From: Eumeta japonica
Lineage: Eukaryota > Arthropoda > Insecta > Lepidoptera > Psychidae
Length of the DNA: 64,000 nucleotides
NCBI GenBank assembly: GCA_005406025.1
Contig: BGZK01000730.1
Coordinates: 62,001-126,000, forward strand
Reading direction: 5' to 3'
Part shown: one piece after another, positions 1 to 13,430 of the stretch
Numbering within the stretch: the stretch's first letter is position 1
Layout: each line of letters begins with the position of its first letter
Notes under the pieces: model-generated
What the model was told of the DNA's origin: nothing
Databases searched by the model: none
The model's input: only the letters and a program-made list of their open reading frames with translations
Translations under genes and position numbers: made by a program

Positions 1-1621
1 AATAATAAATTAATATTATTAATAAATTTTGATAAGGTCTATTAATTTGATACTTAACAATGAGTGTTCTTTTATCTAAACATTTTTAAGTGTACTGATT
101 AAAAGTTACTTCTCTGAATTCAATATTTGATAACATATAAAAACAGAGTAATAATACATTATAAATATACAAATGGTTCAGTATAATATACAGAACTAAG
201 AATGTTTACCCAGAGGCGAAGAGCAGCTAGCTTGTGGCTCTCTGTGGACAATGTGCTGCACTGGTGACTTAGGCACGCCCGCCAAATAAAACTTGTGTTG
301 TAAAGAAGTATTGCATAAATAAAATAACAACAAAAAGTATATTACCAAAATTATTATCAATTTATCCACTTGTCTTACAGTGTCTTATTTGTAATATTGA
401 TTATTCATTTAAAATATCTAGTTGTTTAACCTTAAATTGTTTCCAAAAACAGATCACCTCTCAAGAAGAAAAGTGTGGGTACAGCATCTTTTCCTATTCG
501 GTTGTGATTGATAAACCACATTCGCTCAAAATGTTTACCTCATTCTCTACGATTCTTGAAAATATATTTTTTTTCAAAATCGATAATATCTCTTTTCCAA
601 TATCGTGATCCCATATTTTAAACAACTCTTCACGTTAACCTGGATTTGGAAATAGATGTACTGGAATGCCCTGTCGTAAAAATTAACATGTTATTACTTA
701 ACAATTTCTTCCATTAAAAAAAAAAAAAGAAAGCACACTTGAATAGCCACTACACTAGTCAGGCACAAGTATTTTCTATAATTATATGGATTGTTATAAA
801 GTAAGTAACAAAAGCATCTTATAATAAAAAAAAATGCACTACATCAATTATTTTTCGCAGAATTTGCTAATATATGTAATTGACGAAGAGCCTTAAGCAG
901 TTAGCTTAGCTTTCCAAAAGACCTAAAACAAGATAAAATCTAATATTTCTACAACAACCTAGTATTTAGAATATTTCTAAAAACAAGTTACAAAATGTGT
1001 ACCTACTTAATTTTAATAGTATGGATCACTGACTTACCTCTCTTGGAATTACATCTCCGAGATCACAGCACTTGTGGCAAGACATTTGGTTTTTTGATTA
1101 CAAAAAGCACGATTATTAATCTTGAAATATTTTTTCAAATTAAACAAACACCGATTTCACTCGGACGATATTTTACGCAGCAATAAAAGCCTACCTTAAA
1201 TATATAGTATAGTTTGTGAATAAAAGTAGGTAGGTACAATTACCGAGCAGGCTAGATGGTAAATTATTGCCAACATTAAGAAAAAAGATTTTTAATTTTT
1301 ATAAATTAGGCACCTTAAACAAGTTTGTAATTTTTTTTTAGTAATTGTTTCAGTCAAATAGACAATAACAGTTAACAGTTAGAACAGAAGTTAACGGTTA
1401 TATGTAAATAACTATTGTTCTGAGATAAAACAATATTTTAACTATATATCGTAATATAGCAACATTGTCAAAATGTTATTGCTGGTTGAAAATTAATATG
1501 CCAGAGGGCAGTATTTATAATGTCAAAGCCTAGTTTATCAATTAAAATCACGGAGGTCACTTTTTCATTTTATTTGGAGTTGCTAGGCCCTGTCTTGGTA
1601 ATAGATGAATATGAATATATA
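1..1621. repeat. Left extension of repeat unit R1, duplicated at 13431-15029
   Basis: AT-rich DNA with no credible gene. It matches 13431-15029 in the same orientation, base for base over long runs with scattered indels. The second copy carries about 72 extra bases near 13799-13872 that this copy lacks. The short open frame at 995-1186 has no family resemblance and is not kept open in the second copy, so I do not call a gene. Confidence 0.8.
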
Positions 1622-3510
1622 GAGCTAGAGTACGTCTCTCCCAAAATACCCAAGGGCATATCTTAGGGGACGGTATTTGGTATTTTAGTTTCAATCTTCA
1701 GGTACGAAAATGTTTGGTAGTTAATCCTCAGGCTGGGCCTTGCTTATATTCATATTCATCTATGGCCTTGCTTGTCGCGCGCGTGGTGTGTTGACAGCCG
1801 TGCTGTTGGCTGTCACAGAGCTACAGTAATCGATAAAATATATTTTTAAAATGACGGAACATGTGTTCAAGTGACGTTGCAAGATGGCTTTTGTGGATTC
1901 ACAATGCATCGATATCGCCATTAGTCAATAACCTCATTACGATTTTGTATAACACGTTCATGATTTTATTCAAAAGAATACTGTTATTAGTAGCTATCAT
2001 TTGCATATAAATAAATCCTGTACAATTTACTTCCAACAAAACTCAACAGAGGTCGCACTCGGCGCCTCGTTACGTTCCACAAGACGAAGAGCGACTTTAA
2101 GAGGACTTTCTCAATGAGGAAAATGAAACAATTTGTAATATTCACATTATAGGTTTAGGATACTTAATGTTCATTTTTACCACGTATCAATTTTTGTAGA
2201 CTGTAAAGTCTAAATCATATTGTGTGACGAATTTTGTGTCGTGTTTGATTTGCTTGTATGTATTAATTCATTACGCTACATCTACAATATGTTAAAGCAG
2301 CTAAATGACTGGCCACGATCTGGATACTCGTATAGCGAGCCCTTATTTAATGTGTAAATAAAATAATTTTTAATTCGTTTAAACTACATTTCTCTTCTCC
2401 CTGTATTATGGCGAATCATTTTCATAGCACATACTCTTCAACCTTCACATGACTTCATAGGCTACTTTGTGAGTGCCGAGATAATTTAAAACTACGCCCG
2501 ACTGGTCTGTTCTAGACGCTTAAATAGGGTTCCATACAATACCTCCAATACCTCTGTCGGAATTGGTGAGATTTCTTTGTTAACCCAAAATGACCACCAG
2601 TCCATGGACAATCACAAGTATGTACTAAAAGCACAGAAGGGGCCCTATTCAGTCACGTAATATGCTCTCTTGTTTTTCCTATTAGCAAATAATTGAATGA
2701 AATAGCAAGACTACGGTACAAACCCTAAAAGGTTTCCTGTTAACTTAGGTGCCAATTCAAAAGTAACTTTGTATCAAATGATATTGTCTTTTACTAGAGT
2801 CATATTTCCAAGGGGTTATATTTACGATTAGCAATAGTGTTGTAGCTTTGCGTTTGCCGATGGATCATCTAGAATGCGTTTTTGACCCAATTATATTTAC
2901 ATAAAGTGTGAAATAGATATTCTTGATGACATGCAAGATTTCTGGTATTAATATTAAATCTAAGAGTCGAGATTAAATTATTTTTAAAATTCACGTCGTT
3001 TTTATATACTTCATTTTATGCAGCAGTTACTAATTTTTTTAAATAATTTGTTTTGATAAATTCGTTCTAAACCATGGACATAATAAAAGTTAAATTATTT
3101 CAATTGTTCAATGGTTCGGATTGTGGACCGTTTTCAAATGCATGCTCGTGAATTTAATCAATTTTCCTTTCAAACAAAATTAAACTTTCTATAAGAGTTT
3201 TTGAGTACTCTTAGTCTGTTGGTTTGTAAACTACTTATAATACGATAGCCACATAACGCCTAAAACTGTTCATCGACATCGTAAAATGGTAAACGGTAGT
3301 CACGAGTAAATTCTTCGTCTCCTTTGTGTTTCATGGCCACTGCTCTTTATTTTCATTTGGTCTCAAAGTCACAAGTGTTATTGTCTAACATCATAATCAT
3401 TACAACAGGCCTCAAGCAGTAGCAAACCGTCCGTCAATGTTTCTTGTAATTTAAATTGTATTGATAACAAAATTACGTTCGACATATCTCAGTTTGTCAT
3501 GACCTCTCAT
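1622..3510 (-). repeat. Repeat unit R1 (minus copy of the seven-copy R family)
   Basis: This stretch is the reverse complement of sequence found at 20839-22980, 37660-39480, 45300-46870, 50076-52170 and 57100-58770, and it is parallel to 15030-16722. Landmarks include the run TCTCCCAAAATACC near 1637 and the segment giving GACAGCC...GCTGTC in the plus copies. No frame longer than about 100 codons is shared among copies, so it looks non-coding. A short ATTCATATTCATCTATGG motif is duplicated near 1746 inside this copy only. Confidence 0.8.
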
Positions 3511-4680
3511 TTCTATGAAAACAGTATGACTGTCTTTTATAGATACAACGCAATTTTACGTATGCTTAACGTGTGAATTCTCACCAACAAAAAAGCATAT
3601 TATACAAATAAAATTTATACAGATACAAGTGAAACAAAAGAAAAGTTGGTATGAAAGAATTTGTGAATATCAGGTGTATGGTGAATGTTTATTTTTTCCA
3701 TTCCGAAGTGTCACTTTTTCTCGTTTTGTCTCACGCCACGCTCTAGTTCTTGTGGCGCCTGTCTTAGGCATATTCACGACAAAATTGTACATTGTAATGA
3801 AGAAAATAAATAAGAAACAATGAGAACACTGAACAATACTCGAAATGCGTCGGTTACACGCATGTGCTACAACGGATGATCTGTTGACAACCAACAGCTG
3901 TACTCGGCGATCGCCACGCGCCTGAACGCAGTACACGCGACCGCGGACGAGGAGACGAGAAGGGCGCATGTCTCACGCTTCCCCGATGGCCAAAGACAAG
4001 CGAGACTGCTCCCACTCTACCCGACACAGTGCTTACTCCCCCCGCCCCCTTCCCAATTTTCGTCGCACGAAAAGGTTGCAGACCAGAATTTCCAAGCCTC
4101 CCATGAAAAATTTCACTTCAAAAAAACTGAGGGTAAAAGCAGCATCAGGCTATGCCGTCAGTCCTCGTGAATACACGAAATGGATTGCAGTTTGTTCTTC
4201 AATCCGAACTGACGACACGGCTCTGCGTCAGCCGCGCAGTGACGTCAAGAAAGTGAGGAAAAACAGGGCGATCCTCTAAAGTCGTCTTCCTATCGGGCTT
4301 GGATTGACCTTTGTCGATGAAAATTATGAAGCTATAGACTTAGAAAGAAATACTAAGAGATCGTCATTCGTGGTAGCAATCAATTTAGAAACATTGAACG
4401 AAGGACTAATTCCAACATCTAACAAGAAATACAAGGACTTCATCTTTTTGTCACGATTATTATAAATATTTACCTCATTCTGCAAATGCAAATGATTATC
4501 CTGAGGATGACGATGATAAATAAATTATGTTAAAAATAAACACTTAAAACGGTTTTAGTACCTTATTATTTGTTATCCTAAAGGATTTGTAACATATTTT
4601 ATGACCACTCAGAAAAAAAACTGAAATAAAAAATACGAAGCACTGTGTCTTGAGTCCTATATTAAAAATATATTTTATTC
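3511..4680 (+). repeat. GC-rich block inverted relative to 32530-33340
   Basis: The reverse complement lies at 32530-33340, beside P-element copy C, just as this copy lies beside P-element copy A. The middle part (about 3850-4280) is far richer in G+C than its surroundings. It holds an open frame at 3968-4279 whose last 60 or so codons stay open in the other copy (32682-32942). The differences between copies include several amino-acid changes, so this is weak evidence of coding. I do not recognise a family. It could be the 5' leader and promoter region of the P-like element or an unrelated repeat. Confidence 0.6.
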
Positions 4681-5745
4681 ATGTATACACAATGTTTCAA
4701 TATGTTTGCATAAATATTTAACAATAACCAAATATATATAACAAAAAGTGCTATGCGTTACCTGTAAATAAAGAGCATTAATGGTAGTTTTCAACAAACA
4801 TGAATGAATTTGGGTTTTTTTTTAAAGATAGAGTGTTATGTTATAAAGAATGCAATATTAATTTTTTGTTTTGCAGATCAGCCTAGTACATCTGATAATT
4901 TATCTCGTCCTTTAAAAGAAGATTCTTCACAAAGTGACTGTGATTATTTTGTAAAGTTCAATTCGATATTTGAAGAACATAGTACAGCAGTTTGTAAGAT
5001 TTTCGTTATCTGTAGCATAGTTAATATCAGATAAGGTGTTGTTGAACCACTGTAAGTAATTTTTTAAGTAAATTACTGCCTCTAAACATACCGTGTTCCA
5101 ATGTCTGAGAAAACATATGAAAACAACATGAAAACATATGTTATCTTTGTAATTGGATTGCGTTGTATTATCACGTGCCATGACCGTAATAAAAATTATA
5201 TGTATTTAAAATTGAATAAAAAAATTGTTCTTACCAGTTAAAGTTTTTGACATGATTGAAAATGAATTTGGTTAATTTTACAAACTAATATATTTGCTGC
5301 CACTGCCCAGTCTGATTAGGGCGAGGTAATTTTGTTCTCTTGATGGCAATTATTTTTTGATAAAATGTAATTGAGTAAAATTGCTATACATTTATAGATT
5401 ATTTTGACCAAATGTTAGTTTTAGCCTCAGTAATATTTTTACTTCTTGTATGTGTTGGGTTCCATACATTAAAAAAAAATTGAACCCTTATTGGTTCACA
5501 AGTGTGTCTACCTATCTGTTTGACCAATTAAGTTGACATTTGATATGAACTTTTAAGGGGTAAATTAAAAAAATAAGCCATCGTATGACAGAAAATGAAT
5601 GGTTTTCTTGTGAGGATCTACATTTACATATTTTAGATTTTTAAAATAAATTATTTTGAAGTTGTTTGAAAAAATAGAAGAAAATTAGCCATTCCCCCTG
5701 ATCTCCAAACTCTAATGTACATGCGTGAAGTTCCTTGTTGTCTTA
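4681..5745 (+). other. Intron-like AT-rich stretch 5' of P-element copy A
   Basis: Mostly AT-rich sequence between the GC-rich block and the small mariner. Apart from one possible exon (4877-4993) I see nothing that supports a gene. Copy C lacks most of this stretch. Confidence 0.4.
4877..4993 (+). CDS. Possible exon upstream of P-element-like transposase copy A
   Basis: A 117-base open segment is preceded by TTTTGTTTTGCAG and followed by GTAAGATT, a good acceptor and donor pair. It encodes a short Ser/Asp/Glu-rich peptide (DQPSTSDNLSRPLKED near its start), which could be the linker between a THAP-like DNA-binding domain and the coiled coil of a P-type transposase. No THAP zinc-binding Cys/His pattern is visible in or before it. 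Joining it directly to the next recognisable exon at 6414 would create a stop codon, so either another exon lies between or the gene was already broken. The call rests on splice signals and position alone. Confidence 0.3.
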
Positions 5746-5748
5746 TGT

Positions 5749-6122
5749 TATTGGGTCGGTGAAAAAGGTTTTTCGTATTTAATAAGTAAAAGAGATTACA
5801 GACTACACACGTCTTTAGCTTCTCAGCGAATATTGAGTTTGGTTGAGAAGTCTTAAAGCATTCGCCGTATAGCTGCCTTCAATGTTTTCAGAATTCTTTA
5901 GGTAACGATAGGTTAAGATCAAGTGGGGCAAACAAAACTACCTGTTGCAATTATTTGATCTGAAGTCCGAAAATGTGTACAGCGATGGGATTGTCGCTAT
6001 CTACAGAAGACAACAAGTTGTTGCTATATAATATATATTGTAATCAAATGTAAATAAGATATGATGAAAAGTGATCTTAAATTTATGTATAAAATATGAA
6101 AAACTTTTCCCTTACTTTAAAT
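5749..6122 (+). mobile_element. Short mariner-family deletion derivative next to P-element copy A
   Basis: It starts with TTGGGTCGGTGAAAAAGG at about 5751, a mariner-type terminal repeat. It ends with a degenerate reverse copy (GAAAAACTTTTCCC near 6098). In between, the frames give fragments of a mariner transposase C-terminus: a reduced HSPYS segment, FQNSLGNDRL, and SENVYSDGI with the usual end-of-protein pattern. Almost all of the catalytic region is gone and there is at least one frameshift, so it is a dead internal-deletion copy. Related copies at 28632-32050 and 44098-44231 lie in the same place beside P-element copies C and B, so it inserted before those blocks were duplicated. Confidence 0.7.
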
Positions 6123-6413
6123 CTACAAATGTGAAACAAGTGTATGTCTTTGCAACTCTTGAATAATAAACGTTTTCAGTGTGCACAGTAATGTCGTTTC
6201 TTTTTTTTTCTTAGTTTTTTAACTTTTCAAAACTCAAATTATATTTAACTTTTTGTCAATTTATTGCCTATTATCATATGAAAGCTCCTAATAAGAAAGC
6301 AATCACAAACAAAAAATGCCTAAACTAAAAAACTTTAATATCTTCACTCCTAATTTAACCTAAATATGTGATTTCTATTTCAAATATTAAGTTTATTTTT
6401 TTTTATTTCAGGA

Positions 6414-9330
6414 CCAAGAAGTCATTTTTATACATGCACAGAAAAGCAACTAAGAAAAGAAATGATTTCTGTAAATAAAAAACTTAAGCGCAGATTGAAA
6501 TATATAGAAATATACAAAAAGCGTTATGCTGCAGCTAAAAAGTTTAGCAAATTAAATATTTTTCAAAAGTGGCAGTGAAAATGAGACCTGGAACACAACT
6601 ACTACTTAAAATACAACAAAGAGAAACGAAAAAAAGAAGTCAAGGTCGAAGATATACCAGAAAAGAAAAAATATTGGCTTTGTCTCTCTACAAACAGGGT
6701 CCAAGAGTATACAATTTCTTATCACAACATTTACTTCTTCCATCAAAGTCATCTTTATCTAAAATGCTTTCAGATTTGCAAATTAAGCCAGGCTTCAATG
6801 AAAACCTCCTCAAGTAATTAAAACAAAAGGTTAGCGAAATGAAACCAGAACGTAGATTATGTCCAGTCCTTTTCGATGAAATAACAATTTCACCTATGAT
6901 ACTATGAAAGCAATTGATTTAAACCGGGTTGGAAGTGTGCTGCACAATTTGTGATCAAGCACAAACCTACAGGTCTACAATAAAATTGCTCATCAATGAT
7001 ACGAAGAAGGATCATTTAAAGAAAGGATTAGAACTTAAGGAAGAAATATTTGAAGTCAATAGTAGATCAATCATTCCTTTATATGATCCACCGCACTCGC
7101 TTAAAGGCATAAGAAATAACCTGCTCACAAAGAATCTTCATGCCAAAATTAATGATAAGCAAATTGTAGCAAAATGGAGTCACATAGAAACAGCACACTA
7201 CTTGAAACCTAATTTTAGAGGTATTTCTTTGATGGTCACATTGTCAGATTTACATGTTGTTCCTAATAAAATAAAAGAAATGAAGGTGAAATTTGCTGCT
7301 CAAGTGTTATGTACAAATGTAGGTGTGAACATGGGTTTTATGGCAGGTGATCATCATATATTTCTGCAATCGTTTACAACTGTTTTAATTAACTACTTAT
7401 TTATCGTTATAAGAGTGTTAATGTTACAAAAAGAAATGGCATTCAAAATCTTTCTTTGTAAACTCAACATATATTTATCAGTCTACATAGTCACCATCTC
7501 AGAATATGACGTTGGGATGCCAGGGAAATCGAGGGATACCCTTAAATATTATAGCCATATACAGTGTGTTTGCGTTTTTTAGGTTTTTTAAGTTTTGCAT
7601 CTGGTGGTTATCATCGTATACCACAGACTTGATGGTTGAGGCAATAGCACTCCTTAACGTTTAGAAGTTAAGGGCTAGTACCGCGATTTGTCACCAGAAA
7701 CTAATGTTCAATGACTTTTAGTAAAATATAATACAAACGGACTTAAAAATGATTATTTATTGATCTACCTACATATTTTCAATCATTTACATAATTGTAA
7801 CATGAAAATCATAACAGGAACACATCTCAATCTTTTAGCCATAACCGTAGAAATAGAGTGAATTAAAATATAATCTGTACGAACTGTAGAACTGTTGCCT
7901 GTTTATCTTTAGCTGGAACAAACTCAAAAAGCAACTAGTTGTTTCTAAAGTTTGCTTAAACAATTATTTAAATACGTTTTTGACAACAGTTCTATAAATT
8001 AGAACTGTTTTTTGGTTTTTAAGTTAACATTATTCTAATAAGAATCTTGGTTTCCACAAATCATTACACAAAATTTGTAGGAAAAAATATTTGTATACGA
8101 TAAACATGTGCTATTTAGTAAATAAGTTTTTATGATTCTATGAAAATTAACAACTATAATCATGTCTGTATACTGAAATGCTGTATTGCACATTATAATA
8201 ACAAAATGCTTTTCTTTTATAGAAAGAGTTAATTCTTTTGAGTGTGCCGAAACAGCAGAAGCTAATATTTTTGATAAATTATTTGACCTGTTAATGGAGG
8301 TTTTGCAACTGTAACCAATAAAAAAATATGTTGCATTAACACCTACATCAGTACACCAACCCGTTTTGGAAAGATGCACTAAGAATATTAAAATCTATGA
8401 CATTTGAATCTATAAAAAGAAAGAAAATCTGGCATCACATATAAAAGACTAGGCGCCGTCCCGACTTTACAAAGTTGGATGAAAACCATCAATGGTTTGT
8501 TACTCTTGTCCAAAAGGCTTAAAAATAAATATGGCCGGGATTCTATATTGCCACGACATTTAAATCGGGACCCCTTACTAATTTCTTCGGGTCTGTAAGA
8601 AGCTATGGGGTCCGGAATGTCAATCCAACTTCTTCTAATGGCATGGCAACATTTAAATCTTTATCAGTAAGTAAATACATTATGTAGTAAAAAAAATAGC
8701 AGGTAATTGTGAAATTTATCGTTTTCAGTGCCTCCAAACAGTGGAATCATTATTTGGTAGCAGAAAAGACTTAATAATGCAAGAAAATATAGAAATAAGT
8801 GAAGTTTTTAACATCCAGTGGAAATGAAGGTGTATTGGAAAATTCCGTGTGAGAATATGTGTCAGGTTTTATGGCTAGAGCGTGCAAAAAAGGTTTTAAA
8901 AGTTGTGAACAGTGTAATAACAGTATGCTAAATGATGCATACAGTAGTAAAAGTTCTTATTTGGAAAAACGAGAACGTGAACAAAACGAGTATAATTTAA
9001 CTCATCCATCCGACCGTCTTACGAAATGTGTTTCATTCGTTACACAACACTAAAAACTAAAGCAAACAACAAATGTGTTTCCAATATATAAAATTAATAA
9101 TTGCTATTAATATACATTTTACTTTTATTAACTCCATTGGGCGTAGTGAACATTTAAAAGCGTTTATGTGTAATTATTGTGTAAAGTTTTTCATTAATAG
9201 ATATTGTAAAATAGTTAATGGATTGTTAAACTGGAAACGAACCCAATATGATGAAAATGATTTGCTACAAAGAATAGCCTTTGAATATTTAAAGACTGCG
9301 AAGAAAGAAAAAAAAAGACCAATTGCATGA
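6414..9330 (+). pseudogene. P-element-like transposase, copy A (broken)
   Basis: Ordered fragments of a P-type (THAP9-like) transposase. After a TTTATTTCAG acceptor at about 6413 comes a Lys/Arg-rich coiled coil. Next is a block reading RRYTRKEKILALSLYKQGP (6569-6817), typical of the helix-turn-helix part. VLFDE lies near 6875, in the RNase-H-like core. LYDPPHSLKGIRNNLL near 7080 is the family's nucleotide-binding-insert hallmark. A remnant of the DPL..FFGSVRS..RNVNPT motif lies near 8565-8630, followed by the C-terminal segment with Cys and Lys/Arg-rich end (8859-9330). Breaks include a frameshift between coil and core near 6560, an internal deletion after 6890 that removes much of the core, and several stops between 7380 and 8860. 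It cannot make transposase. The same frameshift and deletion occur in copy B, so they predate the duplication. Confidence 0.85.
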
Positions 9331-9346
9331 TTTTTTTATTGTAATA

Positions 9347-9795
9347 CTAGTGTCCCACTGCGGCTTCGCACGGTGAGCACTAATTAATCTATTTTATAAG
9401 GAAAATGTATTTATAAATGTTTACGCATGATTATAGTTCTAACAATAATCATCGACCATTTTATTTAAAAATATCTTGTTATTTCATTGTATTGTTTTTA
9501 ATGTTCTTTATGTTGTAATAAATCTATGCATAAAGTCGAAAGTATTTTTGACGAAAATGTTCAAAATTTATTTTAATTTAATAACCTGAAGTATATAATA
9601 ATGATTACGTAATATCTTGTAAATTTTGTAATTCTCAAAATATTGAAAAGTAAATTTAAAGTATGGGATATAAATTCGTAATACCGCCATCTCACAATGA
9701 AATAATTCTTTAAATTATTACTTAATAAGCGCCATCTCTTACGCAGTCTCAAAAATATTGTCGAAAATCGTGAGATAAGACTCTATACCCCAATA
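9347..9795 (-). mobile_element. Helitron-like tail beside P-element copy A
   Basis: Read on the minus strand it ends with a GC-rich hairpin (CCGTGCGAAGCCGCAGTGG) followed by GACACTAG and then T, the CTAG-plus-T pattern of a Helitron 3' end. It lies 17 bases after the transposase stop codon. The plus-strand counterpart at 39545-40248 lies in the same place beside copy B, but its CTAG has become CAAG. No helicase frame is visible, and the 5' boundary is not clear. Confidence 0.55.
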
Positions 9796-12700
9796 AATTA
9801 TTCTTGTCTATGACTAAGGCGCAAACGTCAATTTATCGATTTGGGCTTAGGTATAGCGTAATATCTACAATGGTCCTACCCATAGATGACTATGAATATA
9901 TAGAAATAGATGCGCGACTCTAGAGCGCCCTCTATAATAAACGATTACAGCGCTATCTGTGATTATAAATCATGAATTATTTCTTGTTATATACATAACC
10001 ATACGTATATATGTGTAAATATAATTCGTATTTGGCAGGGGGAGAGGAATATGTATTTAAAAAAAACGTTAGAAGATGGCGCTAACGTAACATAATGAAA
10101 ATAAATTTAAAAAGGTATTATAAGAAATACTTTAGAAACAAACAAACGCTAGTCCATCAACAAAATTAAATAAGCTAATAGGTAGTCCTAAAATGTTGAA
10201 AGTTTAAACATCAAAAAAAGTATGCATATAGTTAACAGGTAATTAGAGGTTAATTAAGCTCTAAGTGTTAAATATACCAGTTCCGGTACTCTAAAATACT
10301 TTTCTTTCTATGTACAATAGAGAGGATGCAAAAATAAAACCTAATTCATTAAACCACTTTTATTTATTTACCTGTAGTTGTGAAAATCGTTTTTGGCTTA
10401 TAAATTAACAAAACCATATCATAGACGTACTTTTCGTCTGTTTAATATGCAAACAGAAAATTTACAAGTCAAGACCTATAAGAATATAACTACATGTTAT
10501 CAGAAAAAATAAATTATTAAGATCATAATTGTCACTAAAAATACAATTAACTCCATATAAAGTTGTACAGTTAATTAACCTGTACTCTGGCATAAACAAA
10601 AAATGCTGTCGTTGAATTCTCCTAGGACATAACAGAAGTAATGTACCTACGAATCTCTTTACTTAACAAAGTTCTCACACATTCAAAAGTGTCAGCTACT
10701 AAATAGGAAGGCTTACTGATGACAATTTGTCTTTTTTTGAACGTAGATATTACACAATATATTTGCAAATTTGTTACAGAATTCAAATTTGTAATACTTG
10801 TTTGGGCTTGCTGAAAGCTCAACTGCAATGTTTTAGTCGTTGTATTATTTGAATAAAATAAACATAAATTTTGCAAAAGTCTAAAATTTTTCTATGACCT
10901 AAAACTAGTATTTCTAATGTTAATATATATTTTTTATTTTATTCAGTTTATTAATCAAATTTATTTAGACAGATTTATATCTACATAAATTAGATTAATC
11001 AGCCGAAAATAAGTGCGTCAAAGTTATAAATGGATTCATTGACTCTTTTTAAAATACACGAGCAGTTTGCACTGTTATGCTTCAAAATATTTCAAAATGC
11101 AGTAGCAGCTTGATGTTGGTAAATAATCAAGAAAGCACCTATCTTATAAACCCATGTACAATATTACTTTTCTTTGTCAATTTTATTTACAATTTTCAGC
11201 TTGTTTTACATTATTAAATAGTAACTTTTAATTTATAGGTCATATTAAATATTAAAAAAAAATTATTAACAAAATAGTTATCAAATAACTAGCTTTCAGT
11301 ACAATCAATTGACATGCAAATTACTTAATAGCCAAAAGATTTTTTTTAATTAACAATAAGACAAGTTTATTTAAAGAACATTATTTCTGGAAAAGGTGTA
11401 AAAATAGTAAAAAATAATATGAATATGTTACTTGGATTCCCTCTCATTTACGAATATAGATACCTATCATCTTGATATGATCAAACAAAAATTCATGTTT
11501 TTACAAGTAAATTTACATAAAAATAGAAAGTTTAAAAATATTATTAGGTAGCCTATATTGAAACAGAAAATATTACATGCTAAATATTGTTTACATATCA
11601 ATATGATTTTAGGCAACACAAGTAAGTACTTAACAAATACCTTAAAACAAATAATAATAATAATGCAATCTAAATTGAAATTTATACATGTCATGTGAAT
11701 TCTACGAATGATGAATTCAGGATTGTGATGCTTTTTATTCTCAATACGAAAAGCTAACGATTTGGCTGGATATCGAAAAGCGTAGATGTGAATTGTTTAA
11801 TGAAACTCACTTTTGAAATTACTAATGAAATTAATACGACAGGAAAGGATACAAGTTTCCTTTGCAGCTAAAATTTTGACACTATCTATGCATAAGTCTT
11901 CGCAGTTTCTTTGCAATATTTAAAAGAACACAAGTCCTGGTAAATATAAAAATGGTGTTTAAAATTTAAAAATCTTTTTAAAATAATGAACTGAACAAAT
12001 AAATTGTTGCTTATTCTTTTGTTCTAATACAAATAACGCCCTAAATAGCACAAAACAAAATAGGTGAAATTAACAAGATTAGTTATATTGAATAAAATAG
12101 CTAATGTATTTGGAAGACGGATTAAAAATGTAATTAGCATTTAAATCTACTGGACTAGTCGTAGTTGAAATGATGAATAATGGCCATCGGCAATTAGTAA
12201 GTTATTAAAAGAAATAGAAGCCTCTTTGTCTAAAAATCGAGCACAGAAAGAATTATCAAAAAATCAAGTTTTACAGATAACGATTGCTACTCGTTTTTAT
12301 TATAGCTATGTGTAATAAAACATATGAACATTATTTCTCGAATACATGAGATTTGTGCCAAAATTGACTACTCGGCATTAAATGAAAAAATAATTGCACC
12401 ACCAAAATAGTAATAAAACATGCTGCACAAGTTTTTAATGAAATAGAAGTATTTAATTAGTTTAGTTGGATGGAGTGAAATTAGTTTCCTTTGTAAAAAA
12501 TACTTTGGAATTCAATGAATATCCCATTTTTTTTTTCTCTAGTTCTAAACGATTCTTTAACCAAGAAAATACTGATATATTACATTGAATTATTTCATAA
12601 TATAAATTTTTAAAAATAAGACGTAGGAAAACATATTTTTAAGCATTATCTTCAAATCTGGTATTCTAAAAATTATAAAACAAAAATTTTTCTATTCTGG

Positions 12701-13430
12701 AATCTATGAAATACTTAAATAAAAAAGATCAAACAATATACCTTCAATTATTAACCATATAATAGTATACAGATAATTTGTTGAATTTGAAAAATTATGT
12801 ATTTCAAGCAAGATTAACTATAAGAATATTTAGAGATATTACAAGAGGAGTCACAAACTTTATAACATTATGCATATAATTCAAATTCGAAATAACTTTG
12901 GTCTAAACATCATACATAACATTTGAAGTATGTCATAATAATTAGAGAATTTACACTTTACCACTTGTTTAAAAAGCAGTTTTCCTTCGAGAAGAATGAA
13001 CAAGAAACTCAAGGATAGCTCAAAGAACTAAGTAAAAGAAACTTAAGCATTAACTAACTCTACAGGAGTTCGACAGAATATCATTTAAAAAAGGTAACAA
13101 ATTTTGTCTGCAATCTTTCATGTATTTTTCTTTGATTAAGTAATTGTAAATCCCATTACAGAAATTATTAACCATACGAACATCTAAAATGTAAACAGAT
13201 AATAGTTCGTTATGCCAAATGCAAAACATTACCATAATACGCTGGAAAAATTTTAACGTATTACAATAAAAGTGTTACCAACTTACACGTATTTAAAATT
13301 TTATCTAATAAGAGAAAATAATTTGTTATAATTTACTACATATTACATGTGTTAAAATTGAATATTGATGTCATTTCAAAAGTATTAAAAACTCAATGTC
13401 ATAAGAAACCCTATGCCTTATACCTGAACC
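9796..13430. other. Unassigned AT-rich stretch
   Basis: About 9796-9890 still matches the end of the R family and P block B (39430-39545). After that I see no gene, no transposase motif and no repeat shared with the rest of the window. Short open frames on the minus strand (10622-10876, 11467-11694, 13050-13235) are rich in Ile, Asn and Phe, as expected of AT-rich DNA read at random. Confidence 0.6.

Noticed and set aside
3968..4279. A 103-codon gene in the GC-rich block
   Set aside because: Kept open in part in the inverted copy, but with several amino-acid changes, no recognised family, and open frames on both strands as expected for GC-rich DNA.
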